Source of the DNA: Actinomyces glycerinitolerans
GTDB lineage: Bacteria > Actinomycetota > Actinomycetes > Actinomycetales > Actinomycetaceae
Assembly: GCF_900098745.1 (NCBI RefSeq)
Contig: NZ_FQTT01000015.1
Location: 62,001 to 126,000, forward strand
Direction of reading: 5' to 3'
Length of the DNA: 64,000 nucleotides
The number at the start of each line of letters is the position of its first letter. Within the stretch, counting starts at the first letter, position 1. Below, one piece after another: positions 55,718-63,921 of the stretch. The translations under genes were made by a program, and so were the position numbers. The notes beneath the pieces are model-generated. The model did no database searches. It worked only from the letters and a program-made list of their open reading frames with translations, and was not told where the DNA came from.

Positions 55718-57162
55718 GTGCTCGACTCCCGCTGCCCCGGCGCGGCGGGGCCCAGGGCGCGGGTGGAGGAGGAGCCGGCGCCCCGGCTGGATGCGGACGT
55801 GGGGGCCTGGGTGGCCGTCGGCGTCGGCGTAGCGGTCGCGGTCGGTACTGGGGTGGGGGTGGCCGCCGGCTCCTGAACCAGGTTATCCATCACCGTGGTG
55901 CGCACGTACTGACGGGCGGCGTCCAGGGAGGGCTGCTGCACGGTCCGCTCAAGGGTGGCCAGAATCTGTGAATTCAGCGCATCAACGGTGGGCTCGTCAT
56001 AGGTCTGGACCACGTGGCTGAGGGAGATCGGACCGATCTCCTGCGGGATGCCCTGATAGATGACGACGCGGTCGTTCAGCGTGGTCACGTAGTACTGGGA
56101 CTGGGTCCACTGGTAGCCGAGGACACCCGCACCGAGCAGGGCCAGCACCAGGATCAGGGTGGCGATGATCGAGCGCAGCCGACGTTTGCGGCGCCGGGCG
56201 AGCTGGCTTCGCGCCTGGGCGGCGATCGCCTCCTCCTCGGTGGTGTCGCTGGGGGCCGGTTCGGAGTCCAGGCCCGCCACCAGGGCGGCGGCCTTCGCGG
56301 CCGGCGTCGTCGCCGGGGTCGTGTCCGGCGGATCCGCGGAGACGGGGGGCTGCTCCCCCGTGGCGGCCTGCCGCAGGCGGGCGCGGCGGTTGGCTGCGGA
56401 GCCGACGATCTGCGTGTCGGTCTGCGGCTGGGGGTCGTTCTCGACGACGTCGAACACCACCACGGTGACGTTGTCGGGACCGCCGGCGCGCAGCGCCAGG
56501 TCGATGAGCTGGTCGCCCGCCTGGCCGGGGTCATCGACCGTGGCCAGCACCTCGCCGATGGTGTCGGCGGAGACCGGACCGCTCAGCCCGTCGGAACACA
56601 GCAGCCAGCGGTCGCCGGGCACCGCCTCACGGATGGACTCGTCCAGCTGGACGTCGCCCTCGGCGTCGCCGAGCACACGCAGCAACACGGAGCGCTGCGG
56701 GTGTCGGCGTGCCTGCTCGCGCGTCAGACGGCCGGTTTCCACCAGGTACTCCACGAAGGTGTGGTCGGTGGTGACCTGGGTGAGTTCGCCGCCGCGCAGC
56801 AGGTAGGCGCGCGAGTCACCCACATGCACCATGGCGAGTTTGTTGCCCGAGCGCATGATCGCGATGCAGGTGGTGCCCAGGCCCGCGAGGTCGGGGTTGT
56901 CGGCGGACAGCGAGACCAGGTCGGCGTGCGCCTCCTGGACGGCGCTTCGCAGCAGGTCCAGCAACTCGCCGGCCTGGTGGGAGTCGGCGTCCAGCGGCAC
57001 CAGGTGCTCCACCGCGACGGCGGAGGCGATGTCTCCGCCGGCGGGGCCGCCCATGCCGTCGCACAGGAGCATCAGGTGCGGGCCGGCGTAGCCGGAGTCC
57101 TGGTTGGAGGCGCGGACCAGCCCGACGTCACTCCTGGCCGCATAGCGCAGGGAGATGGTCAT
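55714..57162 (-). CDS. pstP: PP2C-family Ser/Thr phosphatase PstP
   Basis: Removes phosphates put on by PknA and PknB. The 482-residue protein begins MTISLRYAARSDVGLVRASN with metal-binding LLCDGMGGPAGGDIASAVAV, LVSLSADNPDLAGLGTTCIA, WLLCSDGLSGPVSADTIGEV and AGGPDNVTVVVFDVV. A membrane helix near 340 is followed by a 130-residue outer part. ATG 57162 overlaps the fhaB stop. Confidence 0.96.
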   Translation of the reverse strand: MTISLRYAARSDVGLVRASNQDSGYAGPHLMLLCDGMGGPAGGDIASAVAVEHLVPLDADSHQAGELLDLLRSAVQEAHADLVSLSADNPDLAGLGTTCIAIMRSGNKLAMVHVGDSRAYLLRGGELTQVTTDHTFVEYLVETGRLTREQARRHPQRSVLLRVLGDAEGDVQLDESIREAVPGDRWLLCSDGLSGPVSADTIGEVLATVDDPGQAGDQLIDLALRAGGPDNVTVVVFDVVENDPQPQTDTQIVGSAANRRARLRQAATGEQPPVSADPPDTTPATTPAAKAAALVAGLDSEPAPSDTTEEEAIAAQARSQLARRRKRRLRSIIATLILVLALLGAGVLGYQWTQSQYYVTTLNDRVVIYQGIPQEIGPISLSHVVQTYDEPTVDALNSQILATLERTVQQPSLDAARQYVRTTVMDNLVQEPAATPTPVPTATATPTPTATQAPTSASSRGAGSSSTRALGPAAPGQRESST

Positions 57163-57620
57163 GGCCGCAGCTCCAAGGTGGTCTGGCCGATTCGCACCGG
57201 CACTCCGACGGGCAGTTCAACGGCACCGTACACGGGCCGCCCCGCAAGCGTGGTGCCGTTGGTGGAGGACAGGTCCTCCAGCCACCAGGCGCCGTCCTTG
57301 GGGAATACGCGGGCGTGTCGGGAGGACGCGTAGGAGTCATTGAGCACCAGCGTGCAGTTCTGGTCGCGTCCAATGGTGATGGAGGTGGGGGTCAGGGGCA
57401 CCATGGAGCCCGCCAGGGGCCCCTCGGTGATCACCAGGCGGGTGGGGCCGCGGTTGCGGCCGGCCGCGGCGCCGGCGTCCCGGCGCAGACCTCGCCGTCG
57501 GGTCGGGGTGGCAGACACGTCGGCCACGTCGCGGCGCAGCACGCGTACGACGAAGTACACGAACACCCACAGCAGGACTAGGTAACCCAGCCGGGCGATG
57601 GTGAACGCGAGCTCACTCAC
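57159..57620 (-). CDS. fhaB: FHA domain protein FhaB (FipA-like)
   Basis: Phosphothreonine-binding adaptor. The 153-residue protein has an N-terminal membrane helix (LAFTIARLGYLVLLWVFVYF) and a C-terminal FHA domain with ITIGRDQNCTLVLNDSYASS, RHARVFPKDGAWWLEDLSST and NGTTLAGRPV. It links PknA/PknB signals to division and elongation proteins. Start ATG 57620 overlaps the fhaA stop by four bases. Confidence 0.93.
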   Translation of the reverse strand: MSELAFTIARLGYLVLLWVFVYFVVRVLRRDVADVSATPTRRRGLRRDAGAAAGRNRGPTRLVITEGPLAGSMVPLTPTSITIGRDQNCTLVLNDSYASSRHARVFPKDGAWWLEDLSSTNGTTLAGRPVYGAVELPVGVPVRIGQTTLELRP

Positions 57621-58324
57621 CCGTTGGCTCCTGTGCCTTGGGTACCGTCCCAGAACATGATCCGGGTGCGGCCGATGGTGAGCGTGTTGCCGTCCAGGAG
57701 GGTGGCGGCGTCGACCCGGTGGCCCTCCACGAAGGTGCCGTTGGTGGAGCCGAGGTCGGTGGCGATCGCATGCCCCTGGGTGAGGCGGATCTCCAGGTGG
57801 CGGCGGGAGACGCCGGAGTCATCGACGATGATGTCCGCCTCGCTGCCGCGGCCGATCACGGTGACCGGGCCGGTGAGCAGGTAGCGCTGCCCGTCGATGT
57901 CCAGGATGGGATGGGTGGGGGAGGCGGTGGCGGCGGCCGCGGGTGCGGCGGCGCCACGGCGGGTGGAGGAGTCGATCTCGATGTTGGGGGGCGTCAGGCC
58001 CACGTCGGGGATGAAGGAGACGTCAACCGGTCCGACGAAGGAGTAGCCCTGCTCGCCTGCGTGGGTGGTGGCGGTCTCCTCCATCTGCCGCACCATCTCA
58101 TCCATGCCCCAGGTGTTCAGGCGCTCGATGTCGCTGGGGGCCAGGTGGATGCGGAAGACGTTGGGCACCACGGAGCGGTCGCGCGCGAAGGAGGCGGCGC
58201 GCTTGTCCATCGTCTCGCGCAGCTTCGAGGCGATCTCGATGGGCTCGACGTCATCGGAGAACCGGGACATGGCCCGATTGGCGACGCTGCCGACGCCCTT
58301 CTCGAACTTGTCCAGGAGACCCAT
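57617..58324 (-). CDS. fhaA: FhaA (DUF3662 plus FHA) protein
   Basis: A 235-residue protein with the N-terminal DUF3662 domain (MGLLDKFEKGVGSVANRAMS, PIEIASKLRETMDKRAASFA) and a C-terminal FHA domain (TVIGRGSEADIIVDDSGVSR, RHLEIRLTQGHAIATDLGST, NGTFVEGHRV). The linker between them is only about 25 residues, so it is less than half the length of mycobacterial FhaA (527). In that family the FHA domain binds the phosphorylated pseudokinase of MurJ, encoded at 5 kb here. ATG 58324 heads the operon. Confidence 0.94.
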   Translation of the reverse strand: MGLLDKFEKGVGSVANRAMSRFSDDVEPIEIASKLRETMDKRAASFARDRSVVPNVFRIHLAPSDIERLNTWGMDEMVRQMEETATTHAGEQGYSFVGPVDVSFIPDVGLTPPNIEIDSSTRRGAAAPAAAATASPTHPILDIDGQRYLLTGPVTVIGRGSEADIIVDDSGVSRRHLEIRLTQGHAIATDLGSTNGTFVEGHRVDAATLLDGNTLTIGRTRIMFWDGTQGTGANG

Positions 58325-58802
58325 GGACTACCTCCCCGTGTGTTTCACAGCGGCTGCGGCGCCGCCGCTTCCGTCCGCGAGGCGGGCGGGCGCCCGGCAC
58401 GCGGCCTGATTCGGCCACGATACTGGGACTGCCCGTGGCGTGTGTACGCCTGGACGGAATCCAGGGGTGACCTGCCCCAATCGTAACGGGTGAGGCGCTT
58501 ACACCGGGAAGGTGGGCGCGATGGCCGTGTTGCGATCGGGACGTTACCCGGAGTGGCGGCTGGGCGGGGCCGGGCTGGTGTCTCGGAGCAGGTGTGGGGC
58601 TCGGCCGGGGAGGACTCGGTGCCGCCCCCTGTCACCGGGAACCTGGCTCGAGGAGTCTGGGCGGGTGGGGAGCGCTGCTCGCCCGGCCGGACCGTGTGCC
58701 GTGCAAGCGGTCCGCCATGTGGGTGAGCGGTTTCACGGTCGGCGGCGGCGGTCTGGATTGGACGCGGGCGCCTGCGAGCCGCTAGCATCAACACACGTCG
58801 AC
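58325..58802. other. fhaA upstream and tRNA-Leu promoter region
   Basis: 478 non-coding bases. They must hold the minus-strand promoter of the fhaA-pknB operon and the promoter of tRNA-Leu. A TTGGAC (58758-58763) with TAGCAT (58783-58788) at 19-base spacing lies just before the tRNA; nothing else stands out. Confidence 0.5.
58758..58788 (+). promoter_or_regulatory. possible promoter of tRNA-Leu
   Basis: TTGGAC and TAGCAT, 19 bases apart, 15 bases before the tRNA start. Both hexamers are close to sigma-70 consensus but the spacer is long. Confidence 0.35.
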
Positions 58803-58889
58803 GCGCGAGTGGCGGAATTGGTAGACGCGCACGGTTCAGGTCCGTGTGATCTTGCGATCATGGGGGTTCGAGTCCCCCCCCGCGCACCA
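58803..58889 (+). tRNA. leuT: tRNA-Leu (CAG)
   Basis: GCGCGAGTGGCGGAATTGGT start, anticodon loop TTCAGGT (CAG), a long variable arm (TGATCTTGCGATCA), GGTTCGAGTCC T-loop and encoded CCA end. 87 bases with CCA; the long variable arm is right for Leu. Confidence 0.95.
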
Positions 58890-59217
58890 GGGAAGGCCCG
58901 GAGCTGGTTCACCAGCCCGGGCCTTTGTCGTGTTCGGCGAGACCGATGCCGGTTTCGTGTTCGCCGGACCCGGCCTATCCCGGTCGAAGGTGCCGACATG
59001 AACACGCCTTCGCGTCAGATACACGAGTTTTAGAGGTTTGCACGTGTTCGGCGCCCGCAAAGCTCTAAAACTCGTGTATTCGCGAGGAACTCGTGTACGA
59101 GACGAGGCCCGGCGGCCCGACGCCCGAGAGCAGACCGCTCGCACCGGCGTCGGAACCGATCAGGCCCACCCAGCGGCCCGGCAACCGAGGGCAGACCTAC
59201 CCCCGCGGCGGCCGACC
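58890..59217. other. non-coding gap with long hairpin
   Basis: 328 bases without a gene between tRNA-Leu and the VanZ-like gene. They contain the near-perfect hairpin 59019-59079, followed by a further half copy (CTCGTGTACGAG). Confidence 0.6.
59019..59079. repeat. 23-bp-arm near-perfect hairpin
   Basis: ATACACGAGTTTTAGAG (59019-59035) continues six more bases and faces the complement at 59057-59079, one mismatch in 23, loop of 15 bases. It is AT-richer than its surroundings. A GGAACTCGTGTACGAG segment directly after shows part of the arm again. Confidence 0.8.
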
Positions 59218-59631
59218 CTAGACACGGCGGGTATCTGTTCCGCTAGCCCGGCGGCGGCGCGACAGCAGCCCGGCCAGCGCAACGCCCAACCAGGCGCCGA
59301 CGCCGTTCTGGACGACGTTGAACAGTGATGGCCGACGGTCGAGCGCCGGCAGGGCCCACTGCATCAGTTCCGCGCCCAGGCTGAGGGCACAGCCCGCGAG
59401 CACCCACGTCCACCAGGGCACGCGTGGCCAGCCCAGGCAAGCCAGGAAGGTCAGCGGCACCAGCATCGCGAGGTTCAAAGCGATGTCTTTCCCCGCCGGC
59501 GTGAGAAACCAGGGACCCAACCCGGCCTTGACGGCGGCGACGTCCCCTCCCGATGGCCACAGCACCGCGAATAGGACCACGAGCAGATAACCGGCGGCCA
59601 GTACGCGGGCCGTGCGGTACCCGGACCGCAT
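59218..59631 (-). CDS. VanZ-like membrane protein
   Basis: A 137-residue protein with four hydrophobic helices: VLAAGYLLVVLFAVLWPSGG, ALNLAMLVPLTFLACLGW, WTWVLAGCALSLGAELMQWA and FNVVQNGVGAWLGVALAGLL. The NLAMLVPLTF and AELMQWALPALDRRPSLFNV words fit VanZ-like proteins, often of unknown role. ATG 59631 gives the family N-terminus with one leading helix. It lies 11 bases downstream of the phosphoribosyltransferase on the same strand. Confidence 0.85.
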   Translation of the reverse strand: MRSGYRTARVLAAGYLLVVLFAVLWPSGGDVAAVKAGLGPWFLTPAGKDIALNLAMLVPLTFLACLGWPRVPWWTWVLAGCALSLGAELMQWALPALDRRPSLFNVVQNGVGAWLGVALAGLLSRRRRASGTDTRRV

Positions 59632-59642
59632 ATCGCGAGCCC

Positions 59643-60257
59643 TCAACGCCCTACACGCTCGTCCAGCTGGTCGGTGCCCTCCTGATCCAGCGACGAGGGC
59701 GTGATGACCGGCAGGACCGACCAGGGGAAGTTGATCCACTTATCGGTCACCCGCCAGCAGTAGTCCGGCGCGAAGATGCTGCGCGGCTTGCGGTAGATCA
59801 CCGCGCTGCGGGCGTCCACGGCCACGGTCTCACCGCCCAGGTCGAGACCCCGGTGCTGCAGCAGCTCCATGACCATCTTCAGTGTCTTGCCGGAGTCAGC
59901 CACGTCGTCGACCACCAGCACCTTCTTGCCCGGCAGGTCCGAGGCGTCCATGAGCGGTGGCAGTACCACCGGCTCCTCCAGCGTCTGGCCCACCCCGGTG
60001 TAGAACTCCACGTTGATGGCGCCCATGGCCTTGATGCCGATCGCGTAGCCGATGGCGCCGGCGGGGATCAGGCCGCCGCGGGCGATGGCGATGATCAGGT
60101 CCGGCACCCAGCCGGAGGCCACGATCTGCGCGGACAGTTCGCGTTCGGCGCGGCCGAACAGCTCCCAGGTGAGCTCTTCGCGGTCGGGGGCGGCGTCCGA
60201 GGTGGCGCCGTCGTCGAAGGGAAGGGTGGTCGAGGCGGGCTTAGTAGCGTCGGTCAC
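59643..60257 (-). CDS. purine-type phosphoribosyltransferase
   Basis: A 204-residue cytoplasmic enzyme of the type I phosphoribosyltransferase fold. The PRPP-binding motif is KKVLVVDDVADSGKTLKMVM; IIAIARGGLIPAGAIGYAIG forms the other phosphate loop. The C-terminal DYCWRVTDKWINFPW is typical of xanthine/hypoxanthine-guanine type proteins of actinobacteria. GTG 60257 is chosen; the upstream frame is Pro/Arg-rich and overlaps the divergent gene. Exact base substrate unknown. Confidence 0.88.
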   Translation of the reverse strand: MTDATKPASTTLPFDDGATSDAAPDREELTWELFGRAERELSAQIVASGWVPDLIIAIARGGLIPAGAIGYAIGIKAMGAINVEFYTGVGQTLEEPVVLPPLMDASDLPGKKVLVVDDVADSGKTLKMVMELLQHRGLDLGGETVAVDARSAVIYRKPRSIFAPDYCWRVTDKWINFPWSVLPVITPSSLDQEGTDQLDERVGR

Positions 60258-60433
60258 TCTGCGAATCGTAGCGGCCCGCAGCGGCGCGGATCGCGAGTGT
60301 CGCGAGGCGACCGGTGACGACGACGTGACCGGGTAGACGGTCGCTGACGGGATATGACGCGGCGTCCCACGGGTTGTGGGAGGCAAGCCCGGTCGGCGCC
60401 GGCCGGGACCCATCCCATAGAGAGGCATCCACG

Positions 60434-61585
60434 ATGAGTGAGATGAACCCGAAGTACGCGCCGCTGTTCGAACCCCTGGAACTCAACAACGGCGTGACGC
60501 TCAAGAATCGGCTCGTCGTGGCGCCGCTGACGATCTACGACTCGGGCGCCGACGGCGAGCTGACCGACGCCGCCCGCAGCTTCTGGAACGACCGCTTTGA
60601 GGGCTTCTCCCTGTTCATCGTGCCGTTCACGAATGTGGCGCCGGGCGGCATCGGCTTCGAGTCCCCCAACGCCTTCGACTCCCGGCACCTGGCCACGCTC
60701 AAGGAGTACGCGGACATCGCTCACGCCCAGGGGGCGCTCGCCGTCGTCCAGCTGGCCCATTCCGGGCTGCACGCCCGCAGGGAGATGACCCAGGGGCACG
60801 ACGTCGTCTCCCCCACAACGGCTCCCTTCGCCGGCTCGCGGGCCATGACCGACGACGAGGTGCGCGGCCTGGTAGACGCCTACGCCCGCGCCACCGAGCT
60901 GAGCCTTGAGGCCGGCCTGGACGGCGTGGAGATTCACGGCGCGAACGGCTGGCTGGTGCAGCAGTTCTTCTCCGGCAACACCAACCTGCGCACCGACGAC
61001 TGGGGCGGATCGCGCGAGAAGCGGATGGCGCTGCCGCTGGCGGTCGTGGACGCCGTCGACGCCGTGCGCCGTCGGCACGACCGGCCCGACTTCATCGTGG
61101 GTTACCGCTTCTCCCCGGAGGAGCCCGGCGAGCGCGGCCTGACCATGGCGGACACCTTCGCCCTGGTCGACGCCCTGCTGGACAAGCCGTTGCAGTACCT
61201 GCACGTGTCCCTGTGGGACTTCTACAAGAAGGCGCGTCGGGGCGCGGACACCTCCCTGACCCGCATGCAGTTGCTGCACGAGCGCATCGGTGGGCGGCTG
61301 CCGTTGATCGGCGTCGGCAACCTGTACACGGCCGACGACATGATTCGCGCCTGGGACACCGGCTGGGCTGAGCTGTTGGCCATCGGCAAGAGCGTCCTGC
61401 TCAACCCGCACCTGATCGAGCTGATCCGTACCGGCCGCGAGGACGAGATCGAGACGACCTTCGACTGGGACAAGGCCGACACCTACCGCTACACGCAGGC
61501 CATGCTGGAGGGTACCCGGATGGGGACCGACTTCTATCCGCGCTCCAAGCAGTTCAGCCCCCGCTACCGCAGCGAGGACTACTGA
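60434..61585 (+). CDS. NADH:flavin oxidoreductase, old yellow enzyme family
   Basis: A 383-residue FMN TIM-barrel enzyme. Starts MSEMNPKYAPLFEPLELNNG, with LKNRLVVAPLTIYDSGADGE, VVQLAHSGLHARREM, GLDGVEIHGANGWLVQQFFS and TDDWGGSREKRMALPLAVVD. The NAPLT strand and the HGANG word match the family. Substrate not known; related genes reduce enones or nitro groups. ATG 60434. The next gene follows within two bases, so the two are co-expressed. Confidence 0.93.
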   Translation: MSEMNPKYAPLFEPLELNNGVTLKNRLVVAPLTIYDSGADGELTDAARSFWNDRFEGFSLFIVPFTNVAPGGIGFESPNAFDSRHLATLKEYADIAHAQGALAVVQLAHSGLHARREMTQGHDVVSPTTAPFAGSRAMTDDEVRGLVDAYARATELSLEAGLDGVEIHGANGWLVQQFFSGNTNLRTDDWGGSREKRMALPLAVVDAVDAVRRRHDRPDFIVGYRFSPEEPGERGLTMADTFALVDALLDKPLQYLHVSLWDFYKKARRGADTSLTRMQLLHERIGGRLPLIGVGNLYTADDMIRAWDTGWAELLAIGKSVLLNPHLIELIRTGREDEIETTFDWDKADTYRYTQAMLEGTRMGTDFYPRSKQFSPRYRSEDY

Positions 61586-61586
61586 G

Positions 61587-62456
61587 ATGCCGGGGCTGCG
61601 CCGCCCGCGCGCCCTGACGGTGACCACCCGGCGGGGCAGCGTGCTGGACGGGGCACTGTTCCCGGCTCAGGCCGCGGACACGGTGGTGATCGCCATCACC
61701 GGCATCCACGGCAACTTCTACTCCAACCCCTTCTACATCACCTTCGGGCGGACGCTCAACCTGGCCGGCATCGACTTCGTGTACGCGCAGACGAACGACG
61801 CCTTAAACGAGATCCCCGGCACCAACGCGGTGACGGGGCAGGAGGAGGTCATCGGCTCGTGGAACGAGGACTTCGCCTTCAGCGACGAGGATCTGGGGGC
61901 TTGGCTGGACTACGCGGAGGCCGCCGGCTATCGGCGAATCGTCCTGGCCGGGCACTCCCTGGGCGCCAACAAGGTCATCTACTACCTGGCGCGCCACCAC
62001 GATGAGCGGGTGGAGCACTTCCTCCTGCTCAGCCCCGCGAACCTGCGCCACCTGACCAACCAGGTCACGGCGCAGGAGCGGGCCGTGGTGCGCGACTACG
62101 TCGACCGCGGCCTGGGGGAGCAGCGGCTGCCGTTCCCCTTGATGGGATGGGTGCCCTGCCGCGCGGAGACCGCCCGCCAGTGGCTGTACGACAACATCCT
62201 GGACAACGTGCACGTGGAGGCCGACGCCGACTTCAGTCAGGTTGCCGCCATGCGGCACACCGGCGCCATGCTCATCGGCACCTATGACCGGTTCACCTAT
62301 GGCGACCCGGCGGGGTTCCTGGCGACGATCAACGAGCACACCGCCGACCCGGAGGCGAACGAACTGGTGCTGATCCAGGGCACCGGCCACACCTACCAGG
62401 GCAAGGACCAGGAGGTCGCGGACGCCATCGTGCGTCTGGTGCGTGCCTGGGCCTGA
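61587..62456 (+). CDS. DUF1749-type alpha/beta hydrolase
   Basis: A 289-residue hydrolase. VIAITGIHGNFYSNPFYITF opens the fold; the nucleophile elbow is RIVLAGHSLGANKVIYYLA (Ser in GHSLG), and the histidine is in IQGTGHTYQGKDQEVADAIV. The HGNFYSNPF segment is the DUF1749 hallmark. Substrate unknown. ATG 61587 begins one base after the upstream stop. It is the last clear gene before the repeat-rich right end. Confidence 0.88.
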   Translation: MPGLRRPRALTVTTRRGSVLDGALFPAQAADTVVIAITGIHGNFYSNPFYITFGRTLNLAGIDFVYAQTNDALNEIPGTNAVTGQEEVIGSWNEDFAFSDEDLGAWLDYAEAAGYRRIVLAGHSLGANKVIYYLARHHDERVEHFLLLSPANLRHLTNQVTAQERAVVRDYVDRGLGEQRLPFPLMGWVPCRAETARQWLYDNILDNVHVEADADFSQVAAMRHTGAMLIGTYDRFTYGDPAGFLATINEHTADPEANELVLIQGTGHTYQGKDQEVADAIVRLVRAWA

Positions 62457-62509
62457 GCGGTGCGACCCGGTGCGTAGGTACGGGTGCTTCGCACTGAAGT
62501 CGGCTGAAG

Positions 62510-62630
62510 TGTCCGGATTCGGGACAAACGGCGTTCGGAGCGACGTGGTCCGCTTGAGAGTCCGCATGATTTCAACGATCTTCAATGTTGTCACGGCAGC
62601 TGCCGGCGCGTTTGTCCCGGATCCGGACAT
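62510..62630. repeat. palindromic dispersed element, copy B
   Basis: End TGTCCGGATTCGGGACAAAC (from 62510) and the complementary right end up to 62630 agree in 20 of 21 positions. Internal GATTTCAACGATC and CGTTTGTCCC words align with the 126-bp element at 10212-10337, so it is a diverged member of that family. Confidence 0.75.
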
Positions 62631-62679
62631 CCCAGGCTCTCCGCGTTTGTGGGGGTGGTGGTTCGGGCCGGCGGTCGCG

Positions 62680-62832
62680 GTGTGGTGGTCGTGTTTGGGT
62701 GCGGGAGGTCGACGTCGGGATGGCGAGGTCGTTCTCGGGTAAGCGAGGACGTGTGCGGGCTGATGAGGTTGTGTTTGGGAGGTCGTCGTCGGGCGTATGA
62801 GGTCGTGTTCGGGCGGATCAGGACGTCGTCGG
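62680..62832. repeat. 20-base degenerate tandem repeat
   Basis: About eight units, mostly 20 bases long, ending in GGG with core GAGGTCGTGTTCGGG (units at 62680, 62700, 62720, 62740, 62760, a 14-base unit at 62780, 62794 and 62814). Confidence 0.65.
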
Positions 62833-62907
62833 CGCTGTTGTGGGTACGGACGGTTCGTGTGTTCCGGTGACGGTTCGTCAGGTAGCAGCAACGGTTCGGC
62901 ATGAACG

Positions 62908-62942
62908 ACGACGGTTCGTGCGTCTACCCCACGAACCGTCGT
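62908..62942. repeat. 13-bp-arm perfect hairpin
   Basis: ACGACGGTTCGTG (62908-62920) faces CACGAACCGTCGT (62930-62942). ACGGTTCG words recur four times upstream from 62850. Confidence 0.7.
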
Positions 62943-62947
62943 GTGTG

Positions 62948-63469
62948 ATGTCTCAGGACATCGGTGACAGTTTTGTGTCAGGACATCGGTGGCACTTGGT
63001 GTGTCAGGACATCGGTGACACTTGGTGTGTCAGGACATCGGTGACACTTGGTGTGTCAGGACATCGGTGACAGTTGTGGTGGTTCGCGGGGCCGGCGCGG
63101 TTGGAGCGTGGGCTGGGGGTCGTGGTGGCGGCCGCTGTAACCCACGGCTAGATTCGGCCGGGGACAGCCCGGGGGCCTCTCCAACAGCGTCGGCGATCCA
63201 GGGCTTCGTCGTCGGGTGAGGTCCCGCTTTACGGTCGTAGCACGCCGACCCGGCCAGGCGCCAGGAGCCACCAGCCGATGGCGCGCTGGTCGCAAGAGGC
63301 GGCCACCGCCCCCCGTACGGGGCGTCATCAGGCCACCGGACGATCGCCAGACGCACACGCGGATCAACACCACTACTGTTGGACTTCCTGACTGAGCTCA
63401 TGCGCCCAAAAGCACACCAGAACTGTCACCCCCAACAACCCCCGAACTGTCACCGATGTCCTGAGACAT
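62948..63469. mobile_element. MITE-like or decayed insertion sequence with 25-bp ends
   Basis: ATGTCTCAGGACATCGGTGA plus five more bases (62948-62972) is exactly complementary to 63445-63469. The 522-base segment has no transposase. The end sequence resembles ends of IS481-type elements in actinobacteria, from memory; unverified. Five tandem copies of the end unit lie at the left side. Confidence 0.5.
62953..63080. repeat. five tandem 25-26-base copies of the element end
   Basis: Units start TCAGGACATCGGTG at 62953, 62978, 63004, 63030 and 63056; units 3 and 4 are identical. Each contains the terminal word of the element. Confidence 0.9.
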
Positions 63470-63850
63470 AACACCCACGAATCGTCGTCGGATGTGCTGA
63501 ATCGTCGACCGCAACGCACGAACCGTCAGGCTGGACACGCGAACGTTGACCCGAACGCAGGAGCTATCGTGCCTGGCCCGCCGTGGTTCAGCGGACACCC
63601 CGGCCCAACTCCCGTCAATCGCACCGCGTACCGCGCAGCCGGGGTACGCGTGCTCACCACCACCCGGCGAACCACCAGCCCCAGCCCACCACACCCCCGA
63701 ACACGAAGAGCCCGTATGCCCGACGATGAACCGCCTCTTTGTGGGGGCATGGAGGTTGGCGGTGCGAGCATCTGAGGTGGGGCGGCGTCGCGGACGTAGA
63801 GCGAGTGGGATTGAGGCCAGAGTCCGATCATTGGGTACGCCCCTTAGGCC

Positions 63851-63921
63851 TCTACTACGCCAGTTTGACCTCCGCTGAAGAGCCCAGAACCCTTCAGCAA
63901 ACACCTAACCGGCGTAGTAGA
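63851..63921. repeat. large hairpin, family shared with 451-523
   Basis: Perfect 11-bp arms TCTACTACGCC (63851-63861) and GGCGTAGTAGA (63911-63921) with an inner stem GCTGAAG/CTTCAGC (63874-63880, 63892-63898). Core words ACGCCAGTT and CCTTCAGCA are shared with 451-523. Confidence 0.75.

Noticed and set aside
62840-63070. Plus-strand frame reading CVMSQDIGDSF
   Set aside because: The peptide comes from the tandem element ends and is a common chance product of such ends, not a gene.
62953-63080. CRISPR array
   Set aside because: Units are contiguous 25-26-base tandem copies with no spacers and no cas genes nearby.
63398-63904. 168-codon minus-strand frame at the right end
   Set aside because: Arg/Ser-rich product crossing the element end and the hairpin; looks like chance in GC-rich DNA.
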